DNA of 64,000 nucleotides from Agrococcus sediminis (GTDB lineage: Bacteria; Actinomycetota; Actinomycetes; Actinomycetales; Microbacteriaceae). Of the stretch, positions 1 through 7,445 are shown one piece after another (the stretch's first letter is position 1; each line of letters opens with the position of its first letter). The position numbers and the translations under genes were made by a program. The notes beneath the pieces were generated by a model. That model was given only the letters and a program-made list of their open reading frames with translations, was not told the origin of the DNA and did not search any database. The stretch lies in the NCBI RefSeq assembly GCF_007923295.1, contig NZ_VOIR01000014.1, forward strand, positions 101,825-165,824, written 5' to 3'.

Positions 1-906
1 GGCCTGACGCCGATGGACCGCGGCTTCTACCCGGCCGCGCGCCGCGCCGTGATCGACATGGGCATCGTGCGCCGCCGCAAGATCGACGTCGCCGCCGACA
101 TCCCGGCCCGCCGCATCGCCGACATCCCCGTCGAGCTCGACGAGGCATCCGGCCGCTCCATCCGCGCCGCCGAGCGCGAGCTCGTCGACCGCATGCTGCG
201 CCGCTACGACGCCGCGATGGAGCAGCGCTCCGCCGACGCGCGCGACGACAGCCGCGTCGACGACGAGCTCGTGCACCGCATCGCCCGCAGCGAGGTCGAG
301 ACGCAGGAGGGCAGCACGGGCGAGAACGTCTTCGCGCTCGCCCGCCGCATCGGCCGCGCGAAGGCCGAGCTCGCCGCCGACTACGCGGGCCAGCTCGCGC
401 ACTCGGTGGGCAAGGTGGTCTTCTTCGCGAAGCACATCGACGTCCTCGACGCCGCCGAGCAGACGCTCGCGAAGGCCGGCATCAAGACGGTCTCGATCCG
501 CGGCGACCAGACGCCGACGCAGCGGCAGAGCGCGATCGACGCGTTCACGAACGACGACTCGGTGCAGGTCATCGTCTGCTCGCTCATGGCGGCGGGCGTG
601 GGCGTCAACCTGCAGGCAGCCGCCGACATGGTGCTCGCCGAGCTCTCCTGGACCGACGCCGAGCAGACGCAGGCGATCGACCGCATCCACCGCATCGGCC
701 AGTCGATGCCGGTCACCGTGTGGCGCATCCTCGCCGCGCAGACGATCGACACGCGCATCGCCGAGCTGCTCGACGCGAAGGCCGGCATGGTCGGCCGCGC
801 GATCGACGGCACCACCGGCGACGAGCCGACCACGGGCGACCTGCGGCAGGCGGCCGTCGAGGGCATGCTCCGCGACGCCGTCGCCGCCCGCATCGCGCGG
901 CGCTGA
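1..906 (+). CDS. SNF2-family DEAD/DEAH-like helicase, C-terminal part (5' truncated by window)
   Basis: The reading frame is open from the first base and ends at TGA 904-906, so only the C-terminal 301 residues are present. The visible part is the second RecA-like lobe of a SNF2/SWI2 ATPase: VVFFAKHIDVLD, then SIRGDQT, then the motif V region GVGVNLQAA and the motif VI region with the block DRIHRIGQ, followed by the SNF2-typical LL-D-K segment. These families remodel DNA or protein-DNA complexes with ATP. The organisation resembles SMARCAL1/HepA-like bacterial SNF2 proteins, but the N-terminal Walker motifs lie outside the window, so the subfamily is not certain. A methyltransferase gene follows 24 bp downstream on the same strand. 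Confidence 0.85.
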   Translation, partial: GLTPMDRGFYPAARRAVIDMGIVRRRKIDVAADIPARRIADIPVELDEASGRSIRAAERELVDRMLRRYDAAMEQRSADARDDSRVDDELVHRIARSEVETQEGSTGENVFALARRIGRAKAELAADYAGQLAHSVGKVVFFAKHIDVLDAAEQTLAKAGIKTVSIRGDQTPTQRQSAIDAFTNDDSVQVIVCSLMAAGVGVNLQAAADMVLAELSWTDAEQTQAIDRIHRIGQSMPVTVWRILAAQTIDTRIAELLDAKAGMVGRAIDGTTGDEPTTGDLRQAAVEGMLRDAVAARIARR

Positions 907-930
907 CGGCGCGACGGGGCTGAGCCGGCC

Positions 931-1680
931 GTGGTCGACGCGATCTTCGGCGATCCGAGGCTCGCGGCGGTGTACGACGCGCTCGACGCCGACCGCTCCG
1001 ACCTCGAGGTCTACGAGCGGATCGTCGTCGACGAGCTGGGCGCCCGCTCGGCGCTCGACATCGGCTGCGGCACCGGCACCTTCGCGCTCATGCTCGCCGC
1101 CCGCGGGCTCGACGTCACCGGCGTCGACCCGGCCGCCGCATCCGTCGCCGTCGCTCGGGCGAAGCCCGGCGCCGACGCGGTGCGCTGGGTCGTCGGCCTC
1201 GCCGACGCGGCGACGGGGGCGGATGCTCGGGGCCGCTCGGGCGTCGACGTCGTCACCATGACGGCCAACGTCGCGCAGGTCTTCCTCGACGACCTCGACT
1301 GGCTCTCCGCGCTCGTCGCGGCGCGGCGGGCGCTCCGGCCCGGCGGCACGCTCGTGCTCGAGTCGCGCAGGCCCGAGCGGAAGGCGTGGCTCGAGTGGAC
1401 CCCGGATGCGACGCGGCAGGTCGTCGACGTGCCGCACGAGGGGCAGGTGGAGGAGTGGATCGAGGTCACGGGCGTCGACGGCGAGCTCGTCACCTTCTCG
1501 TCGCCGACGGTCTTCCACCGGGACGGCACGCGCATCGACTCCACCACGACGCTGCGCTTCCGGCCGCGCGCCGCGATCGAGGCGTCGCTCGCGCGCGCCG
1601 GGCTCGAGGTGGTCGATGTGCGCGACGCGCCCGACCGCCCGGGGCGCGAGTGGGTCTACCTCGCGAGGCGCCCGGGCTGA
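931..1680 (+). CDS. class I SAM-dependent methyltransferase
   Basis: A 249-residue protein starting at GTG 931. Residues 43-49 (DIGCGTG) form the glycine-rich motif I that binds S-adenosylmethionine, followed by an acidic residue at the end of strand 2 (GVDPA) as usual for Rossmann-fold class I enzymes. The substrate is not evident; the fold resembles the UbiE/Methyltransf_25 group. It lies directly behind the SNF2 gene on the same strand and converges on the DsbA-like gene. No helper domain or signal peptide is visible. Confidence 0.8.
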   Translation: MVDAIFGDPRLAAVYDALDADRSDLEVYERIVVDELGARSALDIGCGTGTFALMLAARGLDVTGVDPAAASVAVARAKPGADAVRWVVGLADAATGADARGRSGVDVVTMTANVAQVFLDDLDWLSALVAARRALRPGGTLVLESRRPERKAWLEWTPDATRQVVDVPHEGQVEEWIEVTGVDGELVTFSSPTVFHRDGTRIDSTTTLRFRPRAAIEASLARAGLEVVDVRDAPDRPGREWVYLARRPG

Positions 1681-1696
1681 GCGCGGCGACCGCCGC

Positions 1697-2356
1697 TCAG
1701 CGCTCGGCGGTCGCGCCCTCGAGCTCGAGCGCGCGAGCCTGCTCGAGCGCCTGCGTGAAGACCTGCGCCGGCTGCGCGCCCGAGAGCCCGAGCCGCATGT
1801 CGAAGACGAAGAACGGCACGCCGTTCACGCCGAGCTCCCGCGCCTGCGCGATGTCGGCACGCACCGCGGGCAGGAAGCGCTCATCGCCGAGCGCCTCGCG
1901 CACCTCGTGCTCGTCGAGGCCCGCCTCCGCGCCGAGCGCCGCGAGCGCGTCGACGTCGCCGATGTCGATGCCGCGCTCGAAGTGCGCCGAGAGCAGCGCC
2001 TCCTTCACGGCGTCGCCGCGCCCGTGCGCCTTCGCGAGGTGCAGCAGCTGGTGCGCGCGCAGGCTGTTGGCGACCACGAGCCGGTCGAAGTCGTAGCGCA
2101 GGCCCTCGCCGGCCGCCTGCTCGGCGACGTGCTCGATCATCTGCCGCACCTGCTCGACGGGCATCCCCTTGCGGGTCGAGAGGTACTCGACCTCGGTGCC
2201 GTCGTAGCGCTGGGGGAGGCTCGGGTCGAGCTGGAACGAGTGCCAGGTCACCTCCACCTCGTCGCGGTGCTCCCAGGTGACGAGCGCCGCCTCGAACCTC
2301 CGCTTGCCGATGAAGCACCACGGGCACGCCACGTCTGACCAGATGTCGATCTGCAT
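1697..2356 (-). CDS. DsbA/FrnE-family thioredoxin-fold oxidoreductase
   Basis: A 219-residue protein beginning at ATG 2356; an in-frame TTG 12 nt further upstream is possible but less likely. The N-terminus carries a redox CPWC motif (Cys11-Pro-Trp-Cys14) directly after the first strand. The family also shows the motif near residue 140, GVNGVPFFVFD, containing the cis-proline typical of thioredoxin folds. There is no signal peptide, so it is probably a cytoplasmic FrnE-like protein (2-hydroxychromene-2-carboxylate isomerase/DsbA superfamily). The natural substrate cannot be read from the sequence. Confidence 0.85.
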   Translation of the reverse strand: MQIDIWSDVACPWCFIGKRRFEAALVTWEHRDEVEVTWHSFQLDPSLPQRYDGTEVEYLSTRKGMPVEQVRQMIEHVAEQAAGEGLRYDFDRLVVANSLRAHQLLHLAKAHGRGDAVKEALLSAHFERGIDIGDVDALAALGAEAGLDEHEVREALGDERFLPAVRADIAQARELGVNGVPFFVFDMRLGLSGAQPAQVFTQALEQARALELEGATAER

Positions 2357-2405
2357 GCTGACGGCCAACGCGCGGCGGGCCGCCCGGATTCCGCATCCGT
2401 CCGGA

Positions 2406-2888
2406 TCAGGATCCGGCGGGCTCCTGCAGCGGCCACGTGATCAGCGTGCGCATCGAGGCGGGGTCGACGTCGGGCCGCGGCTCCGTGAGGTACGTCTCCC
2501 ACATCACCGGCCCGAGCGGCAGCCCCTGCTCCTCGGCCCAGGCCGCGAACCGGTCGTACGACGCCCGCATCGTGCCGTAGGCGCCGGCATGCGTCAGCTG
2601 CACGGCGCGGCCGGCGGGCAGCCGCTCCGCCGCGACGCCCTCCTCGGCCGCGACGGCCGCGTCGGCGGGGAAGCCGGCGCTCATCTCGATCGTGTCGGTC
2701 GGCGCCGACCAGTAGACGCCGACGGGCGCGCCGGTGGGGTGGATGTCCTGGCTCGCCATCACGCGCACGACCGTGCGGTAGGCGCGGTCGAAGAATTCGG
2801 TGATGCGCGCCATCGGGACGGTCTCGCGGATCGCCGCGATCGTCGTCGGCTGCAGCGTCACGAGCCGGGGGTCGGTGCTCTCGTCCAT
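2406..2888 (-). CDS. GyrI-like / effector-binding domain protein
   Basis: A 160-residue protein starting at ATG 2888. The frame stays open upstream but becomes a low-complexity Thr/Arg shadow of the neighbouring acidic gene, so the internal ATG is the sensible start. The sequence matches a stand-alone SRPBCC-like GyrI/effector-binding domain: an N-terminal VRVMASQDIHPTG strand, a central AVQLTHAGAYGTM segment and the terminal TLITWPLQEPA strand. Such domains bind small hydrophobic or cationic ligands and occur in AraC/MerR regulators or alone. There is no DNA-binding domain here. A GACGCT box ends 7 nt before the start, a weak match to the leaderless promoters seen elsewhere in the window. 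Confidence 0.75.
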   Translation of the reverse strand: MDESTDPRLVTLQPTTIAAIRETVPMARITEFFDRAYRTVVRVMASQDIHPTGAPVGVYWSAPTDTIEMSAGFPADAAVAAEEGVAAERLPAGRAVQLTHAGAYGTMRASYDRFAAWAEEQGLPLGPVMWETYLTEPRPDVDPASMRTLITWPLQEPAGS

Positions 2889-2946
2889 GCGGCCAGCGTC
2901 GCACCGAAGCGGCGCGACGGCCAGGGCCGGATCGCGCGGCGCCCGC

Positions 2947-3396
2947 TCAGGCGGGCAGCTCGTCGATGAGCGCGTCGGCCTCGGGGTCGTCCCAGTCGTC
3001 GAGGTCGAAGTCGTCGCCGTCATCGTCGTCGTCCGCCGCGGCGGAGGTCTCGACGGCAGTGTCGCCGTCGGCCTCGTCGCCGAGCCACGCGTCGGCGGCG
3101 GCCTCGAGGTCGTCGTCCTCGTCGTCGTCGAGGTCGTCGTCGTCGCGGTCGGCGTCCTCGGCCAGCTCGTCGCGCAGCCACTGCGCCAGCTCGCCCTCGG
3201 CCTCCGCATCGACCATCTCCTCGACGCTCTCCTCGTCGAGCGGCAGGATCGCCGCCACCCGGTCGCCGTCTCGGGCGACGAGCGTGTCGGGCTCGCCGTC
3301 CTCGCCCGGCACGCGCTCGACCGACTCGTGCCAGCCCGCCAGCAGGTCCTCGACCTGCGCCGCGAGCCGCTCGCGGTCCTCGTGCCACTCGGTCAT
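2947..3396 (-). CDS. acidic hypothetical protein coupled to CDP-alcohol phosphatidyltransferase
   Basis: A 149-residue protein starting at ATG 3396. The first 80 residues are mixed; the last 70 are strongly acidic, with runs of Asp and Glu, ending EADALIDELPA. No signal peptide or membrane segment is visible and no catalytic motif was recognised. Its ATG overlaps the stop of the upstream phosphatidyltransferase gene (ATGA, 4 bp), and a GAGGAGG ribosome-binding site lies inside the end of that gene, so the two are almost certainly co-translated. Function unknown; a partner or modulator of the membrane enzyme is only an inference from coupling. Confidence 0.7.
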   Translation of the reverse strand: MTEWHEDRERLAAQVEDLLAGWHESVERVPGEDGEPDTLVARDGDRVAAILPLDEESVEEMVDAEAEGELAQWLRDELAEDADRDDDDLDDDEDDDLEAAADAWLGDEADGDTAVETSAAADDDDDGDDFDLDDWDDPEADALIDELPA

Positions 3397-4046
3397 CGCG
3401 CCTCCTCGGTGTCGTCCTGCGCGTGCGCGTCGCCCGTCGCGGGCCGCGCCAGTGCACCAGTCTGCACCCGTCGCAGGCGACGCGCCTGCAGGATGTAGTC
3501 GACGCACGCGATCACGTGCAGGCCGAGCCCGAGCAGCATGAGCGTCATCGCGATCGGGGTCACCCAGGGCAGCACCGTGTGGCCGACGAGCAGCAGCACG
3601 ACGGCCGTGAGCATGAGCGCGGTGCGCACCTTCCCGAGCCAGGACACGTGGATGCTGCCGTCGTGCGCCGCGCGCCCGGCGAAGGCGACCGCGATGACGT
3701 CGACTCCCGCGATGACGGCGAGGATCCACCAGTCGACGGCGCCCGCGATCGCGAGCGACAGCGTCACGCCGATGATGCCGATGCGGTCGGCGACCGGGTC
3801 CATCACCTCGCCGACCCGCGACGTCTGGTCCATGGCGCGCGCGAGCACCCCGTCGATCCAGTCGGTCGACGCCCAGAGCGCCAGCAGCACGACCGGCAGC
3901 CACGACCCATCCGCACCCGCGACGATCAGCCAGCAGACGGGAGCCAGCAGGAGCAGCCGGGCGAGCGTGATGGCGTTCGGCAGCGTGAGGACCCGCGTGA
4001 AGTACGGGTCGTCCGGGTCGCGCTCACGTGCCGGGGCGGGGGCCAT
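3393..4046 (-). CDS. CDP-alcohol phosphatidyltransferase family protein
   Basis: A 217-residue integral membrane protein. It contains the full family signature D-G-x2-A-R-x8-G-x3-D-x3-D, visible as DGVLARAMDQTSRVGEVMDP followed by VAD, which binds Mg2+ and the CDP headgroup. Several hydrophobic segments follow (residues about 30-50, 95-135, 145-185). Family members make phosphatidylglycerophosphate, cardiolipin or phosphatidylinositol; the exact product cannot be fixed, although the length and motif fit the PgsA/cardiolipin-synthase-like group. It is the first gene of a two-gene operon with the acidic protein. Confidence 0.85.
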   Translation of the reverse strand: MAPAPARERDPDDPYFTRVLTLPNAITLARLLLLAPVCWLIVAGADGSWLPVVLLALWASTDWIDGVLARAMDQTSRVGEVMDPVADRIGIIGVTLSLAIAGAVDWWILAVIAGVDVIAVAFAGRAAHDGSIHVSWLGKVRTALMLTAVVLLLVGHTVLPWVTPIAMTLMLLGLGLHVIACVDYILQARRLRRVQTGALARPATGDAHAQDDTEEAR

Positions 4047-4106
4047 GCCCTCTTGATAGCACAGCGCGCGGGCGCAGTCAGGACGCGGCGGGGGAGCCGG
4101 CTCCGC

Positions 4107-4754
4107 TCACGCCGCCCCCGGCTCCGGCGCCGTGGCCGAGAGGCCGAGCCGCACCATCTCGACGATCCGCCACGACAGCGCCTCGCGCGTGCGCTCGTCG
4201 AGCGAGCGCAGCGGCCCCTCCACGGTCAGCGTCGCGAACCCGTGCACCGCCGACCACGCGAGCGCCTCGGCGCCGGGCCGCTGCTCGCGCGGCAGCTCGC
4301 CGACGGCCTCGAGCGCGTCGAACGCGCGCTCGAGCTGCTCGTAGGGGGTGCGCCCGCTCGCGCCGCGCGCCGCCTCGTCGTGCGCCGCCTCGAGGTCGCC
4401 GTGCGCGCGGAAGGCGAGGCGGAAGAGCCCCGGCTCCCGCCACGCGAACCGCACGTACCCGAGCCCGACCGCCGCGATCGCGCCGTCGGCCCACGCGGTC
4501 GCGTCGCCCGCCGGCACGCGCGCGAGCTCGTCCTCCATCGCATCCGCGACCATCGCGAGCGATCGGCGCGCGATCGCGCCGATGAGCTGCTCGTGGCTCG
4601 CGAAGTGCCGGTACACCGCCGATGGCGCGACGCCCACGGTGCGCGCGAGCTCCCGCAGGCTCACCGCCTCCGGGCCGCCAGCGCGCGCGGCGTCGAGGCC
4701 CGCGTCGAGGAGGGCGCGGCGCAGGTCGCCGTGGAAGTAGCCGGATCGTGCCAC
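4107..4754 (-). CDS. TetR-family transcriptional regulator
   Basis: A 215-residue regulator starting at GTG 4754. Residues 1-60 form the TetR N-terminal domain (HGDLRRALLDAG, then SLRELARTVGVAPSAVYRHF, the helix-turn-helix). The remainder is an all-helical ligand/dimerisation domain of the TetR_C_33 (WHG) kind. The start is supported by a TAGCGT box at 4761-4766 on the minus strand, which places +1 exactly at the GTG, predicting a leaderless mRNA. It is divergent from a VOC-family gene, and a perfect 7-3-7 palindrome lies between them, so autoregulation plus control of the VOC gene is the natural reading. The ligand is unknown. Confidence 0.9.
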   Translation of the reverse strand: MARSGYFHGDLRRALLDAGLDAARAGGPEAVSLRELARTVGVAPSAVYRHFASHEQLIGAIARRSLAMVADAMEDELARVPAGDATAWADGAIAAVGLGYVRFAWREPGLFRLAFRAHGDLEAAHDEAARGASGRTPYEQLERAFDALEAVGELPREQRPGAEALAWSAVHGFATLTVEGPLRSLDERTREALSWRIVEMVRLGLSATAPEPGAA

Positions 4755-4757
4755 CCC

Positions 4758-4787
4758 TTGACGCTACCCGGCCGCCGGGCCTAATGT
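4758..4787 (+). promoter_or_regulatory. promoter of the VOC gene (TTGACG-18-TAATGT)
   Basis: A -35 box TTGACG at 4758-4763 and a -10 box TAATGT at 4782-4787 are 18 nt apart. The -35 box overlaps the opposed tetR -10 box TAGCGT (minus, 4761-4766), so the two promoters compete for the same DNA. Confidence 0.65.
4761..4766 (-). promoter_or_regulatory. tetR -10 box (leaderless)
   Basis: TAGCGT on the minus strand ends 7 nt before the tetR GTG start, putting the predicted transcription start on the G of the start codon. Confidence 0.55.
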
Positions 4788-4801
4788 GAACGCCGTTCAC
4801 A
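4785..4801. promoter_or_regulatory. TetR operator palindrome
   Basis: TGTGAAC-GCC-GTTCACA is a perfect inverted repeat with 7-bp arms and a 3-bp centre. It overlaps the last bases of the VOC -10 box and its predicted +1. GTGAACGNCGTTCAC-type sites are typical operators of TetR regulators. Binding here would block VOC transcription directly. Confidence 0.75.
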
Positions 4802-4827
4802 CGATGGGCGAGGTGTCAGGAGCGACC

Positions 4828-5235
4828 ATGGCGGTCCGGATGGTGTTCCCCAACTACGCGGTCGAGGAGATCGCGCGGTCGACGGCGTTCTACGAGGCGC
4901 TCGGCTTCACGCGCAACCCCGACTTCAGCGACGAGACGACGAGCTGCATGACGGTGAGCGACGAGGTCGCGATCATGCTGCTCGAGCGCGACCGCTTCGA
5001 CGGGTTCCTCGTCGGCGACCAGCAGCGCGCCCCGCGCGGCTCCCTCGAGAACCTGCTCGCGATGCTGCTCGGCAGCCGCGAGGAGGTCGACGCGTTCGGC
5101 GCCGCCGGCGCGGCGGCGGGCGGTACGCTCTCCAAGCCGGTCGAGGAGAACGAGTGGGGCATGTACGGCGGCCAGCTCACGGATCCCGACGGCCACATCA
5201 TCGACTTCTTCCACATGGAGGGCCCGCCGGCCTGA
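4828..5235 (+). CDS. VOC (glyoxalase/bleomycin-resistance) family protein
   Basis: A 135-residue protein of the vicinal-oxygen-chelate superfamily. It shows the two beta-alpha-beta-beta-beta modules: the start MAVRMVFPNYAVEE with STAFYEALGFT, and the end LTDPDGHIIDFFHMEG that carries the usual C-terminal acidic metal-ligand strand. ATG 4828 is chosen because AGGAG sits 7 nt upstream; a GTG at 4786 would lie inside the operator and at or before the predicted transcript start. The fold serves lactoylglutathione lyases, extradiol dioxygenases and drug-binding proteins, so the reaction is not known. Divergence from tetR suggests induction by the substance it binds. Confidence 0.85.
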   Translation: MAVRMVFPNYAVEEIARSTAFYEALGFTRNPDFSDETTSCMTVSDEVAIMLLERDRFDGFLVGDQQRAPRGSLENLLAMLLGSREEVDAFGAAGAAAGGTLSKPVEENEWGMYGGQLTDPDGHIIDFFHMEGPPA

Positions 5236-5261
5236 TCGGCCCTCCGACTTCCCACGCAGCG

Positions 5262-5298
5262 ACGCGAACCCGCGGGAATGCTCCGGCCGGGTTCGCGT
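5262..5298. repeat. 11-bp perfect inverted repeat upstream of the MFS gene
   Basis: ACGCGAACCCG at 5262-5272 is the exact reverse complement of CGGGTTCGCGT at 5288-5298, with a 15-nt loop. It lies 27 bp after the VOC stop and 18 bp before the MFS start. There is no T-tract, so it may be a weak terminator, an mRNA structure or an operator. Confidence 0.6.
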
Positions 5299-5315
5299 TG
5301 CCATGACGCAGCACC

Positions 5316-6899
5316 ATGCAGACCCACACCGAACCAGCCGGCAGCAGCGACACGCGCCCGGCACGCCCCGCATCCGATCGCCTCGCCCCCGGCGGGGCGA
5401 TCATCATCGCCACCCTCCTCGTCTCGGCCTTCGTCGTGATCCTCAACGAGACGGCGATGAACGTCGCCATCTCGACCCTCGTCGAGGATCCCCAGCTCGG
5501 CATCGACGAGCGCGCCGCGCAGTGGCTCACCACCGCGTTCATGCTCACGATGGCCGTCGTCATCCCCACGACCGGCTGGCTCATGGCCCGCTTCTCGACG
5601 CGCACGCTCTACATCGCGGCGATGGGCTCGTTCGTGCTCGGCACGCTCATCGCCGGCATCGCGCCGTCGTTCGCGCTGCTGCTGCTCGGCCGCGTCGTGC
5701 AGGCATCCGGCACCGCGATCGTGTTCCCGCTGCTCATGACCACCGTCATGCAGCTCGTGCCGCCCGCCCGCCGCGGCGCGTTCATGGGCACCATCTCGCT
5801 CGTCATGTCGGTCGCGCCCGCGCTCGGCCCGACGCTCTCGGGCGCGATCCTGCAGATCGCCTCGTGGCGCTGGATCTTCCTCGGCGTCGCGCCGCTCGCG
5901 GTCGTCATGCTGCTCGTCGGCTGGCGCACGCTGCGCCGCGGCGACGCGCAGACGCCGCCGCGCCTCGACGTGCTCTCCATCCCGCTCGCGGCGCTCGGCT
6001 TCGGCGGCCTCGTCTACGGGCTGTCGCTCATGGGCGCGGAGGGCCTGCCGGCCTGGCAGCTGCCGGTGGCGCTCGGCGTCGGGGTCGTCGGGCTCGTGGC
6101 GTTCGTGCTCCGCCAGGTGCGCCTGCAGCGCAGCGACGCAGCCCTGCTCGACCTGCGCACGTTCCGCCACCCGCTCTTCACCGCATCCGTCGTCGTCATG
6201 ATGATCGCGATGGCGGCGATGTTCGGCACGCTCATCCTGCTGCCGCTCATCCTGCAGGACGCGCTCGGGCTCGAGCCGCTGCAGGTGGGCCTCATCACGC
6301 TGCCGGGCGCGCTGCTCACGGGCCTGCTCGGCCCCGTCGTGGGCAACCTCTACGACCGGTGGGGGCCGCGCCCGCTCGTGATCCCCGGCGCGCTCGTCGT
6401 GCTCACCGCGCTCGTGCTCTACACGCAGCTGCAGGTGACGACCCCGTGGTGGGTCGTGCTCCTCATGCAGATGGTGCTGAGCCTCGGCTTCGCGTTCACG
6501 TTCCCGCCGCTGTTCACCGTCTCGCTCGGCTCGCTGCCGCACCACCTGTACGGGCACGGCTCGGCGATGGTCGGCACCGTGCAGCAGGTCGCGGGCGCCG
6601 CGGGCACGGCCGCGTTCGTGACGATCATGGCGACCCGTCAGGCCCAGCTCGTCGCCGAGGGCGTCGCGCGCGGCGACGCGCTGCTCGAGGGCGCGCGCAT
6701 CGCCTTCACGGGCGCCGCGGCGCTGTGGGTGCTGGGCGTGATCGCCACGCTCTGGCTGCGGAAGCCCGCCGACGCAGTGCCCGCCGAGCCCGACCACCGC
6801 GACCCGGCGACGGGGCCGCTGCCCGCGGTGCCCGAGCCTGCGGCGGCTACGCCTGCGGAGCCGGCGGCGCGGTCGGTGCCTGCGGAGCCCGCCCCATGA
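5316..6899 (+). CDS. MFS transporter, DHA2 (EmrB/QacA-like, 14-TMS) drug exporter
   Basis: A 527-residue polytopic membrane protein. It begins with a short polar tail and then shows repeated hydrophobic helices consistent with 14 segments. Family landmarks are the first-helix region VVILNETAMNVAISTL, the motif A-like segment TGWLMARFSTR after helix 2, and the motif C region LVMSVAPALGPTLSGAI in helix 5. DHA2 members export drugs or toxic metabolites with proton antiport. It is downstream of the VOC gene on the same strand, separated by an 11-bp inverted repeat, and may belong to the same detoxification unit. Its last 53 bp overlap the convergent stress-protein gene. Confidence 0.9.
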   Translation: MQTHTEPAGSSDTRPARPASDRLAPGGAIIIATLLVSAFVVILNETAMNVAISTLVEDPQLGIDERAAQWLTTAFMLTMAVVIPTTGWLMARFSTRTLYIAAMGSFVLGTLIAGIAPSFALLLLGRVVQASGTAIVFPLLMTTVMQLVPPARRGAFMGTISLVMSVAPALGPTLSGAILQIASWRWIFLGVAPLAVVMLLVGWRTLRRGDAQTPPRLDVLSIPLAALGFGGLVYGLSLMGAEGLPAWQLPVALGVGVVGLVAFVLRQVRLQRSDAALLDLRTFRHPLFTASVVVMMIAMAAMFGTLILLPLILQDALGLEPLQVGLITLPGALLTGLLGPVVGNLYDRWGPRPLVIPGALVVLTALVLYTQLQVTTPWWVVLLMQMVLSLGFAFTFPPLFTVSLGSLPHHLYGHGSAMVGTVQQVAGAAGTAAFVTIMATRQAQLVAEGVARGDALLEGARIAFTGAAALWVLGVIATLWLRKPADAVPAEPDHRDPATGPLPAVPEPAAATPAEPAARSVPAEPAP

Positions 6900-7356
6900 C
6901 GCGCACCGCCTCGGCGGCGTGCTCGTTCGTGACCTGCACCCCGTAGCGCTCGGCCTGCAGGCCGCGGATGCTCGTGAAGTCGCGCTTGCCGCCCGTCATG
7001 GCGTGCTGCACGACGGCCGCGATCATGCCGAACGCGGCGCCCATGAGCACGGCCCAGATCACCCACGCCCACGAGTCGGCGATGATCAGGCCGAAGAGCA
7101 GGCCGATGAAGAGACCGAACCAGGCGCCGCCGAGCGCGCCCGAGAGCGCGGCGCGGCCGTAGGTCATGCGGCCGAGCACCTGCTCGACGGTGGTGAGCCC
7201 GGTGCCGACGATGCGCACGTGCTGCACGGGGAACTCCGCGTCGCTCAAGCGGTCGACGAGGGCCTGCGCCTCCTCGTACGTGTCGAACTCGGCGATGGTG
7301 GTCGACGGCGGCGTCGGCTCGGTGCGGCCCCGCAGCGGGTCCTGGATGTCGGTCAT
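6847..7356 (-). CDS. YflT/GsiB-like general stress membrane protein (paralogue 1)
   Basis: A 169-residue protein. Residues 20-50 resemble the general-stress protein 17M/YflT domain (IAEFDTYEEAQALVDRLSD). Two adjacent glycine-rich membrane segments follow (about residues 72-112), then the conserved GGKRDFTSIRGLQAERYGV block and a Pro/Ala-rich tail. The start ATG 7356 has GAGGAGG upstream. A clear paralogue lies at 53894-54496 with the same domain order. The biochemical role is unknown; the family is stress-induced in Bacillus. The 3' end overlaps the convergent MFS gene by 53 bp. Confidence 0.75.
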   Translation of the reverse strand: MTDIQDPLRGRTEPTPPSTTIAEFDTYEEAQALVDRLSDAEFPVQHVRIVGTGLTTVEQVLGRMTYGRAALSGALGGAWFGLFIGLLFGLIIADSWAWVIWAVLMGAAFGMIAAVVQHAMTGGKRDFTSIRGLQAERYGVQVTNEHAAEAVRVMGRAPQAPTAPPAPQA

Positions 7357-7445
7357 GATGCCTCCTCGCGGCCACTCCGGGCCTCATCCGGCATCCTCGC
7401 ACCCGTTGCCGAGTGCTCGCCCGGAGCGATGCGGGCGGCTGCGGC

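Noticed and set aside
2941-3200. GTC/GAC trinucleotide repeat as a microsatellite
   Set aside because: It is the Asp-rich coding tail of the acidic protein; the repeat follows codon use and is not perfect.
4786-4827. GTG 4786 as the start of the VOC protein
   Set aside because: It lies within the operator and at or before the predicted transcript start; ATG 4828 has AGGAG at a normal distance.
4890-6797. Minus-strand 635-residue open frame opposite the MFS exporter
   Set aside because: Low-complexity Arg/Glu/His composition and no family features; the plus-strand DHA2 transporter explains the region.
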